Shown here in pieces: positions 1 through 10,573 of a stretch of 64,000 bases of DNA (position 1 is the first letter of the stretch; every line of letters begins with the position of its first letter). The notes under the pieces are model-generated. The model was given only the letters and a program-made list of their open reading frames with translations. It had not been told where the DNA came from and searched no databases. The translations under genes were made by a program, and so were the position numbers. Origin of the DNA: Paraspadella gotoi (Eukaryota > Chaetognatha); NCBI GenBank assembly GCA_051294375.1, contig CM119263.1, forward strand, positions 30,505,376 to 30,569,375, in the 5' to 3' direction.

Positions 1-505
1 TCTAAAACTTTAAAGTAGATAAGTTAGCTTTTCTCTTATCATGATTCGAACTAGCGTTAATTAATGAAACACTATCTCGAAACAATTATTTCTTTTTTAA
101 TTCTATTTGATTTCTATCATCATAAAAAAATGTTCATATTATTAAAGAAAATCCAACTATCAGGGCTCCTGGCCGTATGTAATAGTACTCATAATCTATA
201 ATTTCTTCTACAAAAAAAATAAGTGGTTTATTCACACGTTATTTTATAACATTTAACAATTCACATCACAATTCACAATAATAAAACTGACGGAAACTAT
301 TTTCATTTATAACAGCGAAATGTTAAAAAAAAAAACTCGAAAATTTAGTCATATTTTCGAATCGGAATTCGATCGTCTAAGGTCAATCAACGAATAAATA
401 TATAATAATTATTAAGGTGTCATATGAATAACTAAGTTGTCTTATTTTGATTCAATTTTCGAATGGACATTCGACCACTTTTTCTGGTTACTTCAAAATC
501 AAAAA
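1..505 (-). other. 3' flank of the module IV tail, AT-rich
   Basis: This AT-rich stretch lies downstream (minus strand) of the stop codon at 506-508. A possible polyadenylation hexamer AATAAA on the minus strand is read from 227-232, about 275 bases after the stop. I see no other coding sequence here. The hexamer is weak evidence alone in a sequence this rich in A and T. Confidence 0.35.
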
Positions 506-693
506 CTATTTTGCGGAAAAGGATGGATTATTTTTGTATTTCGATCTCGGGGTCAAATCGATTGTTGGTTCGAACTGGTCGCTCTCTTCAAAATCTTCCA
601 AAGATAATTCCTTCTTATGGATAAATCGGTTGAATCCGCGTCCCAAAGACGCCGGTTTTTTTCGCGTGGCCTCCCGATCGGTCATCTTCGCTT
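506..693 (-). CDS. Putative terminal exon: hydrophilic C-terminal tail of the channel protein
   Basis: An open frame of 61 codons plus stop follows a strong acceptor (pyrimidine tract then CAG, junction at 694/693). It begins in phase 1, which matches the phase-1 donor of the exon at 2,973-3,075. The peptide is hydrophilic with no membrane segment; it contains MTDREATRKK and later KKELSLEDFEESD and ends NNPSFSAK. It also has its own ATG at 683-685, so it could be the start of a separate small ORF of 59 codons. I favour a cytosolic C-terminal tail of the module IV channel because splice phases run through 4,552-4,372, 3,075-2,973 and this exon without conflict. The function of the tail is unknown; regulatory tails are common in this family. 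Confidence 0.5.
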
Positions 694-943
694 CTGAGGG
701 TCGGGGGATATAAATTAGATAAAAATTATATTGCTAAAGGTAAGAATGCAAAATGGACTAGGAAATTGGTACGACCAATACGGTTCAGCTCTAATGGGAG
801 TAACTTCAAGTGCTTACAGCACAAAAACGGTTTATGATAGAGAGAAAAAGGGATTATATTTGAAAACTAGGTTAAATTCTCTTTTGATCGATATCCAAAA
901 CGTCTGAAAAATCCAACATCAAATACTGTAATTAAAGCTTTTT

Positions 944-1635
944 AGTCGGATCTGCTTTCACAGATCCCGACTCTATAATTCACTTTGTCGGTCCGCCCCC
1001 TCAATCTTGTCGGGTATTCACTTATATCATGTCAGAACATCGAATTATGATAAATTATGCAAAAAAACACAAAAAAACGTTGTCTGCCTGTCTGTCCGTC
1101 CGTCCGTCCGTCCCACCTTAGCAAAAAACACCAATTACTCGTGATAGGATGAATGGATTGGAATGAAATTTTGTGTGTGGGTAGGGAAGTGTGTGATTGA
1201 GCTGGATATGAAGTTTCGATGGAATCGTCCGAGTGGAAATGAATTTAAATGGAAAAAACAAAAAAATATATTTCACTATTTGAACACCAATTACTTATAA
1301 GTGTATAGAGCTATTGACTTGTATTTGTATTTGGGTAGAAAAGTGTGTGATTAAACTGGAAATCAAGTTTCGATGGAATCGTTTGAGTGGAAATGATTTT
1401 AAATGGAAAAAAAAACCTGTTACACTAATTGATTATGTTTCTTTTTATTTTAAATTTAAATGCAAGATGTATTAATTAATCAAATAATTAATCAGTTAAT
1501 GAATTAGTCAATTAATAAGTCAATTAATCTCAAAAAAAATTTCGGATCAAATTAATTAATTAATTGCCTAATTAATTAATTAACTTGAATAAATAAATTA
1601 TTAATTAATTACGATATTGTTTTCTCAAACTTGTT
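944..1635 (+). mobile_element. GTCGGATCTGC element, copy 1 (short)
   Basis: This copy starts AGTCGGATCTGC and ends in a degenerate version of the family end (ATTGTTTTCTCAAACTTG). It carries the family's hallmark blocks in order: a TCCGTCCGTCCG run, a segment beginning CACCTTAGCAAAAAACACCA, the ATGAAATTTTGTGTGTGGG block and AATTAATT tracts. There is no open frame long enough for a transposase. It is non-autonomous and lies in the intron between the putative tail exon and the exon at 2,973-3,075. Confidence 0.65.
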
Positions 1636-1691
1636 GTATTACATGTCAAAATTCTTCGCGCTGCTTCCTGACAAAATTTGGGAAAATTTTT

Positions 1692-1915
1692 CTAAAAATC
1701 AAGATGAAGGATGGCCGCGCAGTTTTTCTGACTCCAATCTCCCTGATTAATGAAAATGTAGGATAGAGAAGCAAATGTCCCACGCATCCCCTCTAGAACT
1801 GTCGACTTTCTGACAGCAACAATAGTGATAGAAATAACAGCATTCCTAACGGGCACGGTCGGAGAAGCATATGCCGCTTTCTCTGATCCTTTGGAGAAGG
1901 ACATGGTTGCCGAAG
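1692..1915. other. Open segment, strand uncertain, possible exon
   Basis: Both strands are open here and the base composition is less AT-rich than its surroundings. On the plus strand 1,771-1,915 encodes a peptide with a hydrophobic run (VDFLTATIVIEITAFLTG) and ends at a good donor (GAAG then GTAAAT), with TAG acceptor just before. On the minus strand 1,904-1,692 is also open, and a phase-1 acceptor after CCAAAG is possible. I recognise neither peptide. It is not needed to link the channel exons on either side. Confidence 0.25.
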
Positions 1916-2039
1916 GTAAATCTTTTTAATTGATTGTATTTTTATTACAATTTTTTACAATTGTATCAATTTTTTTAAATTTTTTTAATTACCCGATTAC
2001 AACGATTTTTTAAAGCTAGTCACAAAATAGCTGGACCTC

Positions 2040-2185
2040 CCTGTATGTATTCATTTCATAAATATCTCGTCCGACTTAGGAAAGGCTATGGTGGTTCAAG
2101 ATAAAGACATAGCAGATCTCTGCAAATTTCCAATTAAGACATTCTCATGCAGCCTCGTTTATTCACTTCATGTTATAGGTACAAC
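2040..2185 (+). repeat. Divergent copy of the CTTTGG-TGGTT dispersed repeat
   Basis: The segment shares words such as GGCTATGGTGGTTCAAG, GCAGATCTCTGCAA and CTCGTTTATTCACT with the better conserved copies at 5,066-5,252 and 25,469-25,655. It is the most diverged of the three. Confidence 0.5.
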
Positions 2186-2190
2186 TCGAA

Positions 2191-2972
2191 TCTTATCGAG
2201 AAAACGTTGGTCAATACTTTTCGTTGGGCGCGAGTAATTGAAAAGTAGAGAAGCATCTCTAAAATTACTTAACATTGGTCTCCTTTCTACAGTGTGTCCC
2301 AATGGAACTGTCTGTTAAGAATAGCTTACTGCTTCTATACCAGATCGAAAAACTTTAATTCATTATAATGAATATGCGCACAAGTATGGACCATTATATA
2401 CCTAAATAAAAAAAAATTTCAGTAATTTTTAAAAAAAATTTTTAAATTTAATATTTTTTAATATTTAATAAATATTTTTTTAATATTGATAAAATAATGT
2501 TTTAAATCTTTTCTTTAAATGCAGGACAGTAAGAAACTACCTCATATTTTTAGCTCCAGAGCTTTTATAATGCAGTAATCATTATTTTTAAAATTATCTA
2601 CTTATTTTGTTCATATTACTTTTTGAATTGATTTAATGATAAATTATTGAATAAATAGTAACCATATTGTTCTGGCTTAATAATTCAAACGCTCAGAAAA
2701 GACAGAAAAAAGACAGACAAAAAAGACAGAAAAAAACCTCAAATCTAAGAGACTGCTAGCGATGCCTCAGGAATTCCTGAAACTTTAAAGAATAAAAGAA
2801 AGAATTTTAATGCAGTGGATGTCATTAAAAAATTAAAATGAAATATAAAAATACAAATTCTAAATGAAATTCTAAATGAAATTTAGAATACAAATGATTA
2901 ATTAGTATTCCAATGCCCAAATATCTTTAGAAAGGAAAAAAAAAACGAAAATAATCCTAGATTGATAATTAC
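2191..2972. other. AT-rich intron, nothing recognised
   Basis: The sequence is AT-rich with long A and T runs and short GACAGAAAAAA repeats near 2,700. No exon or mobile element could be supported on either strand. Confidence 0.5.
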
Positions 2973-3075
2973 CAAGCGTGACAAATTTCCATGCAAGTCT
3001 TCTGATAATATTAGGATTGTTTCCAAATACGTTTTGGAGTTGATTTTTCTTTTCAAGTAGCGGATTTATGAAATA
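2973..3075 (-). CDS. Putative exon of the channel C-terminal region
   Basis: The acceptor is a textbook one (TATATATCTCTCTTCATGCAG, junction 3,076/3,075) and the donor is GTAATT after CACGCTTG. The exon is 34 codons plus one base, entering in phase 0 and leaving in phase 1. The peptide (YFINPLLEKKNQ, then NNPNIIRRLAWKFV) is helical and basic and resembles the region after a CNBD, where a long helix follows the beta-roll. Phase 0 matches the donor of 4,372-4,552. I place it in the cytosolic part of the protein after module IV. Homology is not provable by eye. Confidence 0.5.
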
Positions 3076-3300
3076 CTGCATGAAGAGAGATATATATTTT
3101 GAGAAAGTTATAAGATTAAATGATTTTTTAAGTTTCAGCCAAATAAAATTTAAAAAAAAAGTTATCGAGTATGTATGAATATCATTCAATTCTACCTTGT
3201 AATCTTATCTAACGAATCATACAAAATCTTTATTATCCTCTCCGCCCTTTTTTATTCCCTCTCCCATCGTAAAAATCATATATAAACTTTTTATATTTTT

Positions 3301-4154
3301 AGTCGGATCTGCTTATCAGCAGATCCCGACTCTATAATTCACTTTGTCGGTCCGTCGGTCCGCCCCCTCAATATTGTCGGGCACTAACTTATATAATGTC
3401 AGAACATCGAATTTTGATAAATTATGCAAAAAAAATGATGTCCATCCGTCCTTCCCACCTTAGCAAAAAACACCAATTACTCGTGATTGGATGGATGGAT
3501 TTGAATGAAATTTTGTGTGGGGGTAGGGAAGTGTGTGATTGAGCTGGATATAAAGTTTCAATGGAATCGTCCGAGTGGAAATGAGTTTAAATGGAAAAAA
3601 CAAAAAATATAATTCACTATTTGAACACCAATTGCTCATGAGTGGATGGGGCGATTGACCTGGAATTTTGTATGTGAGTAGGAAAGTGTGTGATTGAACA
3701 GGAAACCAAGTTTCGATGGAATCGTTTGAGTGGAAATGAGTTTAAATGGAAAAAACATAAGTCGCATTTACTAAAATCTTTTTACTTATTTTAACCAATA
3801 AATACTTGTGTGTGGGTAGGAAAATGTGTGACGAAGCTTGATATAAAGTTTCGGTACGAGTGGAAATGAGTTTAAATGAAAAAAATATGACTCTTTTTAC
3901 TTATTTTAACCCATAATAGATTGAGATGAAATTTTGTGAGCGGGAAGAAAAGTTTGTGAAGAAGCTAGATATAGAGTTTTGACGGAATTGTGCCAGTGGA
4001 AATGAGTTTAAATGAAAAAAATATAAGTCACATTTACTTTATTTTAAGGATATCGATGATGACAAGCTGTATATAATTTATAATTATTAAATATTAAAAT
4101 TAATTAATTAATTAATTTTCGTAAGCAGATCCGACATTGTTTGCTCAAACTTGT
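3301..4154 (+). mobile_element. GTCGGATCTGC element, copy 2
   Basis: The copy runs from AGTCGGATCTGCTTATCAGC to GCAGATCCGACATTGTTTGC plus CTCAAACTTG. It has the same internal order of blocks as the other copies but is shortened. It lies between the exons at 4,372-4,552 and 2,973-3,075, in the intron. No coding capacity. Confidence 0.75.
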
Positions 4155-4371
4155 TTTATAAAAATTTTGTCAAATACAGTAAAACAAGTAATTTTGAAAC
4201 TTTCATATTCATTATCAATTTCACGACGAATAGAGCGAAAAAAATTTTATTGCTGATTTTCGTTTCGAAATTAACTTAATTCAGTAAAATAAAATGAAGG
4301 GACAGATTATTCCTATTGATAATAAAGAAATTCAACTCGTTCTTGGCCAAGGAAAAAAATAGTGCTGTTAC

Positions 4372-4552
4372 CCCCAATTTGTTGGTTATTGGGTTAATTG
4401 TTCTTTGAAGTTTTCTTAAAGATCCAAGCGGAGTGACGGACATTTTCGAATCTTTAATGTTGGTAAATCCGAGAACTCTAAATAGATATTGGACAAAGTG
4501 CGATTTTTTTGCATTTGGATTCGTCATGAAACGATGATAATAAGAAATATAA
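4372..4552 (-). CDS. Putative exon after the module IV CNBD
   Basis: The exon has 181 bases. It enters one base into a codon, fitting the phase-2 donor of the exon at 6,746-6,869, after an acceptor with a T9 tract (TTTTTTTTTAAAAAG). It leaves in phase 0 at GTAACA. The peptide contains FVQYLFRVLGFTN, SVTPLGSLRKLQRT and INPITNKLG; the last part recalls the short basic segment found just before S1 in these channels. It could thus be either a C-terminal cytosolic tail or the entry to a further module whose membrane part is missing. The nearby ATG (4,525-4,527) could alternatively be a start codon. Confidence 0.45.
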
Positions 4553-4789
4553 CTTTTTAAAAAAAAATTCTTTCATTAAGTTGGTCAAAAAACAAACACA
4601 TATTTTAAACTGAAAATGAAACTATTATTTCTCTAGATATCTCGGAATCTTTAGTTTTAAGAAACTATTTTGTAATCGCTGGATTGGTGGACTTTTCTGT
4701 GAGAGAAGCAACTTTTTGTTGCTATTTTGGCTTCAGAAACAAGAAAAGATTCTTTAAACTTTATATATATTTGCTGAGTTTGTATTAAA

Positions 4790-5010
4790 TGTTTTGTTAT
4801 TCTCTGCCCAGGACTTCTAACTTCTTCTTCTTTAAAGATACTTGCATCATCAAGTCCTGGACATCACAGCTGTTGCCGACAGTCGGCTACTGCGTCAACG
4901 TCGACCCCCTGTCGAGACTTTGTTGTCCTCAACTACTGAGCGTCATTGACCGGCGCCATCGTCTCCTCTGCGCCATTTTTCTACAAATACCATTAACTTA
5001 TTTAGCGTAG
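4790..5010. other. GC-richer island of unknown nature
   Basis: About 130 bases around 4,850-4,980 are much richer in G and C than the flanks, with CGTCAACGTCGACCCCC and CATTGACCGGCGCCATCG. It is open on the plus strand for 73 codons but the peptide is not recognisable and has no domain signature. It may be a fragment of a retroelement or an old exon. Confidence 0.25.
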
Positions 5011-5065
5011 AGTTTGTCCGGAAAAATTAGCAAGTCAAGGAAACCAACTGAAAATAAAACTTTTA

Positions 5066-5252
5066 TATGAAATTGGTACAACCAATATAAAAATTATCCA
5101 TTCATTTAATAAATAAGCTATCTTGCCCCTGACTTTGGACAGGCTTTGGTGGTTTAAGGCCTCCATCACTCTTACAAGATAATTACATTGCAGGTCCCTG
5201 CAAGCTTTCAATCAAGACTCTCTCACAGTCCCGTTTATTCACTCCCAGAGTA
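5066..5252 (+). repeat. Dispersed repeat, 187 bp, copy also at 25,469
   Basis: From ATGAAATTGGTACAACCAAT through the final CACTCCCAGAGTA this copy is nearly identical to 25,469-25,655; a diverged relative is at 2,040-2,185. It has no open frame of note. The high identity suggests recent dispersal. The class is unknown. Confidence 0.75.
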
Positions 5253-5338
5253 CCTGGCTTCCCTATCAATGAATTATATATTATATATTAATTATAATTA
5301 TATATTAATAATTATATATTATTTTTAAATATAGTTTT

Positions 5339-6557
5339 AGTAGGATCTGCTTATCGCAGATTCTGACTCTATCATTCACTTTGTTAGTCCGTCTGTCCAC
5401 CCCCCCAATCTTGTCGGTCATTAACTTAGAACATGTCAGAACATCAAATTATGATAAATTATGCAAAAAAAAAAATGGTGTCCGTCCGTCTCTGTCCGTC
5501 CCCCCTTAGCATTATTACTTGTGATTACTTGTGATTGGATGGATGGATTGGAATGAAATTTTTCGGGTGGGTAGGGAAGTGTGTGATTGAGCTGGATATA
5601 AAGTTTAGATGGAATCGTGCGAGTGGAAATGGGTTTATATGGAAAAAACAAAAAAATCTATTTCACTATTTGAACGCCAATTACTCATGAGTGGATGGGG
5701 CAATTGACTTGAAATTTTGTATGAGGGTAGGGAAGTGTGTGATTAAGCTGGATATATAGTTTCAATGGAATCGCGCAGAGTGGAAATGAGTTTAAATGGA
5801 AAAAACAAAAGTCATATTTACTTGAAGTATTTTTACTTATATTTACTCATAATTATTATATTGATTACAAATTAGATAGATAAATTGAAATGAAATTTTG
5901 TCTTTGGGTATGAAAGTATGTTATTAAGCGGAATATAAATTTTTGATGGAATCGTAGGAGTGGAAAAGAGTTTAAATTAGAAAACCAAAAGACACAATTA
6001 TTTGAATTTTTAAAAGTTTCCCTCTCTCTATCTCTCTCTGATTGATTGATTGATTGATTGACCGACCAAATTATGACAGTTGACCAAATTATTCAAGTGA
6101 CCAAATTCTGCAAGTTGAGCAAATTAAGCTGGTTGAGCAAATTAAGCCGGTTGAACAAATTATACCAGTTGAGCAAATTATGCCAGTTGACTAAATAATG
6201 CCAGTTGACCAAATTAAACCAGTTGACCAAATAATGCAACTTGATTAAATTATGCAAGTTGGTCAAATTATGCAAGTTGGTCAAATTATGCAAGTTGACC
6301 AAATTTTGCAAAATTACCAAATTATGCAAATTGGTATTGGCGCAGCTACTGGTAATGAATGATTGATAGATCAATTTATTTATAGATTTTTTCAAAGATT
6401 TATTAAGAAGTCTGTTATGATTTGTTATGTTACAATTTGTTATGATCTGTTAAGATAACAAATAGAAAGTCAGAAAATATTACCATGATTTATCCTCGGA
6501 TTAGTTTATTACCGCTTAATTATCGTAGGCAGATCCGACATTGTTTGCTCAAACTTG
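5339..6557 (+). mobile_element. GTCGGATCTGC element, copy 3
   Basis: The left end is slightly mutated (AGTAGGATCTGC) and the right end is the intact GGCAGATCCGACATTGTTTG. Compared with copies 1 and 2 it has gained an internal minisatellite (6,075-6,345). It lies in the intron between the exons at 6,746-6,869 and 4,372-4,552. Confidence 0.75.
6075..6345 (+). repeat. GTTGACCAAATTATGCAA minisatellite inside copy 3
   Basis: About fifteen degenerate units of 15-18 bases (consensus GTTGACCAAATTATGCAA) are arrayed in tandem. They create a spurious minus-strand frame of Asn-Leu-rich repeats, which I do not regard as a gene. Confidence 0.8.
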
Positions 6558-6745
6558 TTTTAAATTTTAACCCCCGTAATGAATGAATCTTTGAAATGAT
6601 ATATATATTCTTTTAGCAACTTTTGACGAGGAATTCTAATTTGCCCTCAAAATTAAAAAAAGCCTATTTTGAAATTTAGAGATTTTATAATTACAGCTCA
6701 CTGCGAAAATGAAAAACATACTTGACTCTCTTTTCACACACTCAC

Positions 6746-6869
6746 TGTTTTGGGGAAACGTTTGCGTTCATAAAGAATTTTGTGAGAGAAATGATTACTT
6801 GAGTCAAAACTTCGTGATTCAAAGTGAAACAGACGCAGAAGTTTGTCGCTTCCACTGAGAAATTCACGA
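6746..6869 (-). CDS. Module IV exon 3: end of the CNBD
   Basis: The acceptor is TTTTATCGTGCAG (junction 6,870/6,869) and the donor is the strong GTGAGT after AAACA. The exon enters with two bases, completing the phase-1 codon left by 7,008-7,207, and leaves in phase 2. The peptide reads FSVEATNFCVCFTL then NHEVLTQVIISL, which fits strands beta-7/8 and helix B of a CNBD. The usual arginine of the phosphate-binding cassette is not visible at the exon join. The exon is too short and too spliced to show as a long open frame but the match in phase and domain order is good. Confidence 0.75.
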
Positions 6870-7007
6870 CTGCACGATAAAATTGAGATGAAAAAGTGAA
6901 AGTTTTGAAAGAAAAATGTCTTCATTTCTTCTACGTAAAATGAATTTATTTTTAAATTATTAAATCTTAATTATGATTTTGTTATAAATTTTGTTATAAA
7001 TAATAAC

Positions 7008-7207
7008 CTGCTGGTGAATAAAGATATGGTTCGCAGATTAGGTCACCGTTTTTAATCTCAAACGGAGATTTATTTTCTTGGAAGGTTACGTAACAAGATC
7101 CATGTGAAACGTAAATAACTTTGTCAATGACGTCGCCAAATTTTACGATCATATCTCCGGGTAAAAAAACTTCTTTCTTTATAAAATTTGCGATGAAACG
7201 ATAAAAA
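7008..7207 (-). CDS. Module IV exon 2: first half of the CNBD
   Basis: The exon follows an intron of 96 bases with acceptor TTTTTACGATAG. It completes the phase-2 codon from the previous exon, so the protein reads straight into helix A of the CNBD, then FLPGDMIVKFGDVIDKVIYV, a clear beta-roll start (compare the family pattern of a hydrophobic, then PGD, then a glycine-aspartate turn). It ends in phase 1 at donor GTTATT. Beyond the beta-roll the segment GDLICEPYLYSP stands where FGE and the phosphate cassette would be expected, so nucleotide binding is doubtful. Confidence 0.8.
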
Positions 7208-7303
7208 CTATCGTAAAAACAAAAATTTAAATCATAAAATGCAGAATCTACAGACGTTTTGAACTTTCGATTACAAAACTGGTTCTATATTGTTAAAGCT
7301 TAC

Positions 7304-8559
7304 TTGTTGTCCATCAGCTTCATCAGTTTAATTTTGTAAATGAAATTATGAGTCACGGCTTCTTTTATATTTGAAGATAGCAAAGGATGCAAATCGGACA
7401 ATATATTGTCAAATTCCCAATCCTCAGACAATCCAAGGGACGAGTAACGAATGTAGTTCATGATGGAACACCTGCTCTTCTCATCGATCCCATTCTTTTC
7501 CAGGCAAAGAGAAAACTGTTTTATTTTTTCTTCCTTTCGATTCTCTTCGGAATAGATGGAATTGATTTTGGTTATGACCAAAGCTTGAAAGTATCCGCCC
7601 ACCAAAAATCCGAACAACATAAAGAAAATGACGAGAAGCCTCTCTAACGTCGTCTGTGGGATGACGTTCCCGCCTCCCGTGTTGCTCACAACGTTGCACA
7701 CGAAAACGAAGGAGCGGACAATGAAGGACTCGATGGAGTTCACCGTGTAGTATCTCTTTGCGAATCCGATCCAACTGATATCGCATCTGTTTTCGTACGT
7801 ATCCAAGCAAGTCCAGCCCATCCAAAACATCGTCAAAATAGTGAAGAAAAACAAGAGAACGTAAACCGTTCCGAGCGTTTGTTTCGTTTGAGAGAGAGAG
7901 AGGGAGACGGGTTCTCTGGCTCTCTCGAGTCTGTAATATCTCAGAACGTAAATCATCTGCATAGCCATGGGCAAGACGGTTAGGGGCATAATGAAGTCGT
8001 TGAAGTAACCTTGTATACCAATAATCAATCCGATCGGTTGAACGCAAAGAAAATATAGTATCCAACGAAATGGTCTCAGGGAAAATTTCCAAACAGAAGC
8101 CGGGTCCATGACGATCATGTCCGACTTTTTATCGTGATAGCCCATGTAGACGAACAATACAAAGTAAGCGGTTGAACACAACGAGGAGACGGTAAAAGGT
8201 TTCCAGATTCTCAAAAAAATCTCAAGCTCGTAGTTCACTTTTCTTCCCAACAAATATTTCTTCAAATTCTCGTGACAACAGTCGAATCCGATGAGAAGAA
8301 AGCAATAAAGCAGCAAAAAAAACTGCACGCTGGTTATCGTCATTAAAAAGGCGTTGACTCCCGTCGAGGCGGGGTGGAATATTCTCCGATTCGTTCGTAA
8401 TTTGTAAATAGGCCCTTTGTGAATTCTTTCTGTACCATCATGCGTATCAAGAGTCGGGACACTAACCTGCTCCAACTGTTTTTCGGTTTTGGTAAAAATT
8501 TTTGGCAGAGAAAAGTTTAAACGCTTAATTTTTTTTATTATTGGGGATGAGCATCTTTT
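7304..8559 (-). CDS. Module IV exon 1: HCN/CNG-like channel, S1-S6 and C-linker
   Basis: A continuous frame encodes a basic pre-S1 segment with RRIFHPAS (the IHPxS motif of HCN/CNG channels), then six hydrophobic helices. Counting from the TTG at 8,473-8,475: S1 about 41-65, S2 94-113, S3 135-155, S4 162-183 with only a few basic residues, S5 200-222, pore 248-270, S6 277-302, then a C-linker to residue 390. The pore reads VVSNTGGGNVIP, so the usual GYG or GET filter is replaced by TGGGN. There is no in-frame ATG before S1 and the frame is open up to a TAG at 8,560-8,562, so the exon must be spliced to an upstream exon. Its acceptor is phase 0, the same as the possible donor at the end of module III (19,167). 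Expected location: plasma membrane or ciliary membrane. Confidence 0.85.
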
Positions 8560-8561
8560 CT

Positions 8562-8930
8562 AAAGTATTTCCAAATCGGTTTTAGCCTATTTATAATTTG
8601 AATTGAGTGATCCCTGGCCTCAAACAGGAAAGAGCGATTAGGCGTGTTCCGGGCCTCGTAAGAGGCTATTGAATATGCGAAGCCAGAAAAAAGGGAATCG
8701 TTAAAAAAAGGAAACTATAAAAATTTTAGAATTATAACAGAATATGAAAGAGATGTTATAAGAAATCATCCAAAAATATATAGTGAGTGACCACGCCAGA
8801 AAAATTACTATTAAACTAACATCAATTTAAAATCGTCAATTCAAGATGTCACTTCAAGATCGTCACTTTACGATCGTCACTCGGTAAAAATAGACCTTCG
8901 TTTCTTTATCTTTTCCTTTTCATCTTCAAA
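8562..8930. other. Intron sequence related to the 56.25-56.48 kb region
   Basis: Words such as GCGATTAGGCG, ATTATAACAGAATATG, CGCCAGAAAAATTACTATTAA and GTCAATTCAAGAT recur in the same order in 56,235-56,480, upstream of a module I exon. The two stretches are diverged copies of one sequence. No exon is evident in this one. Confidence 0.5.
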
Positions 8931-8936
8931 TATATC

Positions 8937-9856
8937 GAATTCTTTATTGGCTTTTACTCAATTGTCTTGTACTTATCAACAAGTTTATTCACTAACACAG
9001 GTTTGTGGATAAATGTACAACTAAACTCTGGGACAGAAATATTTAATTATACGTATATAGTCTGTTACTTTATTAATCTAATTCATGCTATCTATTTAAT
9101 TGCCAATACTACCGGAGTTTTCATCTCACTTAATCGAACCAGCATTAAAAAATCGCAGAGGCTCAAAAACCTCAAACAGTTTTTAGAAGTTAAAGAAATT
9201 AATAATCGTTTAAGAAAACAGGCGAGTATCAACGAGGAAATTTATCTTTCTTCGGACGAATTTTTGGTAACTCTTGTCAATGAATACGATTGCATTCCGT
9301 CGCATACGCTGACTCAAATGAGATTGAGTAAATATCGAACCATCTATCATAGATTAGGCTTAAGTCAGATACCCAAAGATCAGCTGTCTATTGTTACGAA
9401 CGAGTTTAACACAGTTTTTTGTACAAAGAGGACAAGAAATCTTGGAAGAAGGACAAATAATTGACTCTATTTTTATTCTTCTTAACGGCAAAGTTGCAAT
9501 ACCGAATGAAGAAATGAGTTCCGACATTAGAAAGGCCACAAAATCATCGAAATCGTCAAAAAACTCTAAAGCGAGCTACAACATCGCTTGACGAAAAAAG
9601 TCCTGGATAATAGTTACAATTGTAAAACTTTAAATCCCGGAGCTTGTTTTGGAATAAAAAATTCAAATCCGTCCGATTTCAAGCTCGAAGTTTGGCGAAA
9701 TGACGTGATAGCGCTGAGTGACTGCGTTCTCTTGAGGATGAATTATAAAGCTTTAAAGAAAATCAGGGATAGAGCAGGATTGATCGTTGGAAAAGTTGTA
9801 TGGAACTTCGTTGCAGACGTATTTAGATATCAAAGATTTCTATGAGGTAGTTACCT
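8937..9856 (+). pseudogene. Truncated, frameshifted second copy of module III (pore to CNBD)
   Basis: The plus strand here copies the minus-strand module III exon from the pore helix to the stop. It is cut off inside the pore region at the arm boundary. Against the intact copy there are three single-base indels that break the frame: an extra T in the T run near 9,420, a missing A near 9,582 and an extra T near 9,788; there are also substitutions. It lacks S1-S5, so it cannot encode a channel. It is either a decaying duplicate or a low-accuracy second reading of the same locus. Confidence 0.85.
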
Positions 9857-10258
9857 AAATATTAAACGAAACCGTAACTTAAAAATATTGTCCTTGGTTT
9901 AATGATGCTTTGGATAGAGTTTCGTTAACCGTTAATTTTTCAGGAAATTCTAAAACTAACATTTTTAACGGTTAACCGTTAAAATCGGTTAGTTTTATAA
10001 TTTAACTTTAAATTTAAAATACTAATATTTAAAACAAACTAAAGTATTTAATGGTAATTTTCTCTTTAATTTGGCTCCTGAACCTTCTATCTTCTATTTC
10101 AGATAGATAGTAAAAGATAGTTAGTAAAAGAAAAATTGTTTTGAGCTAACTATCTTGAAATTACCCATGATAAATGAGCTTATCATCTAATCAAATAATA
10201 CATCATGATAAATCTTGCATACAAGTTTTTTATTTTGCCTTAAGCATAATATAAATAT

Positions 10259-10515
10259 AAACAAGTTTGAGCAAACAATGTCGGATCTGCTACGATAATT
10301 AATTAATTAATTAATAATTAATTAATTATTAATAAATAATTATTAATAAATAATTATTAATAAATAATTATTAATAAATAATTATTATTAATTTATTATT
10401 TAATTTGTAATTAATTAATTAATTATTAATTAATTAATTAATTATTAATAAATAATTATTAAAATTATTAATTAATTAATTTTAAATTAATTAATTAATT
10501 ATATTTTATTTTATG

Positions 10516-10573
<58 letters not shown>

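Noticed and set aside
6093-6395. Asn-Leu-rich 100-codon minus-strand frame
   Set aside because: It is read from a 15-18 base minisatellite inside element copy 3.
7387-7647. Plus-strand and out-of-frame ORFs inside the channel exons (also 7,481-8,092, 20,212-20,580, 21,121-21,348, 55,362-55,630, 55,749-56,099)
   Set aside because: Shadows of the real minus-strand frames, with no motifs of their own.
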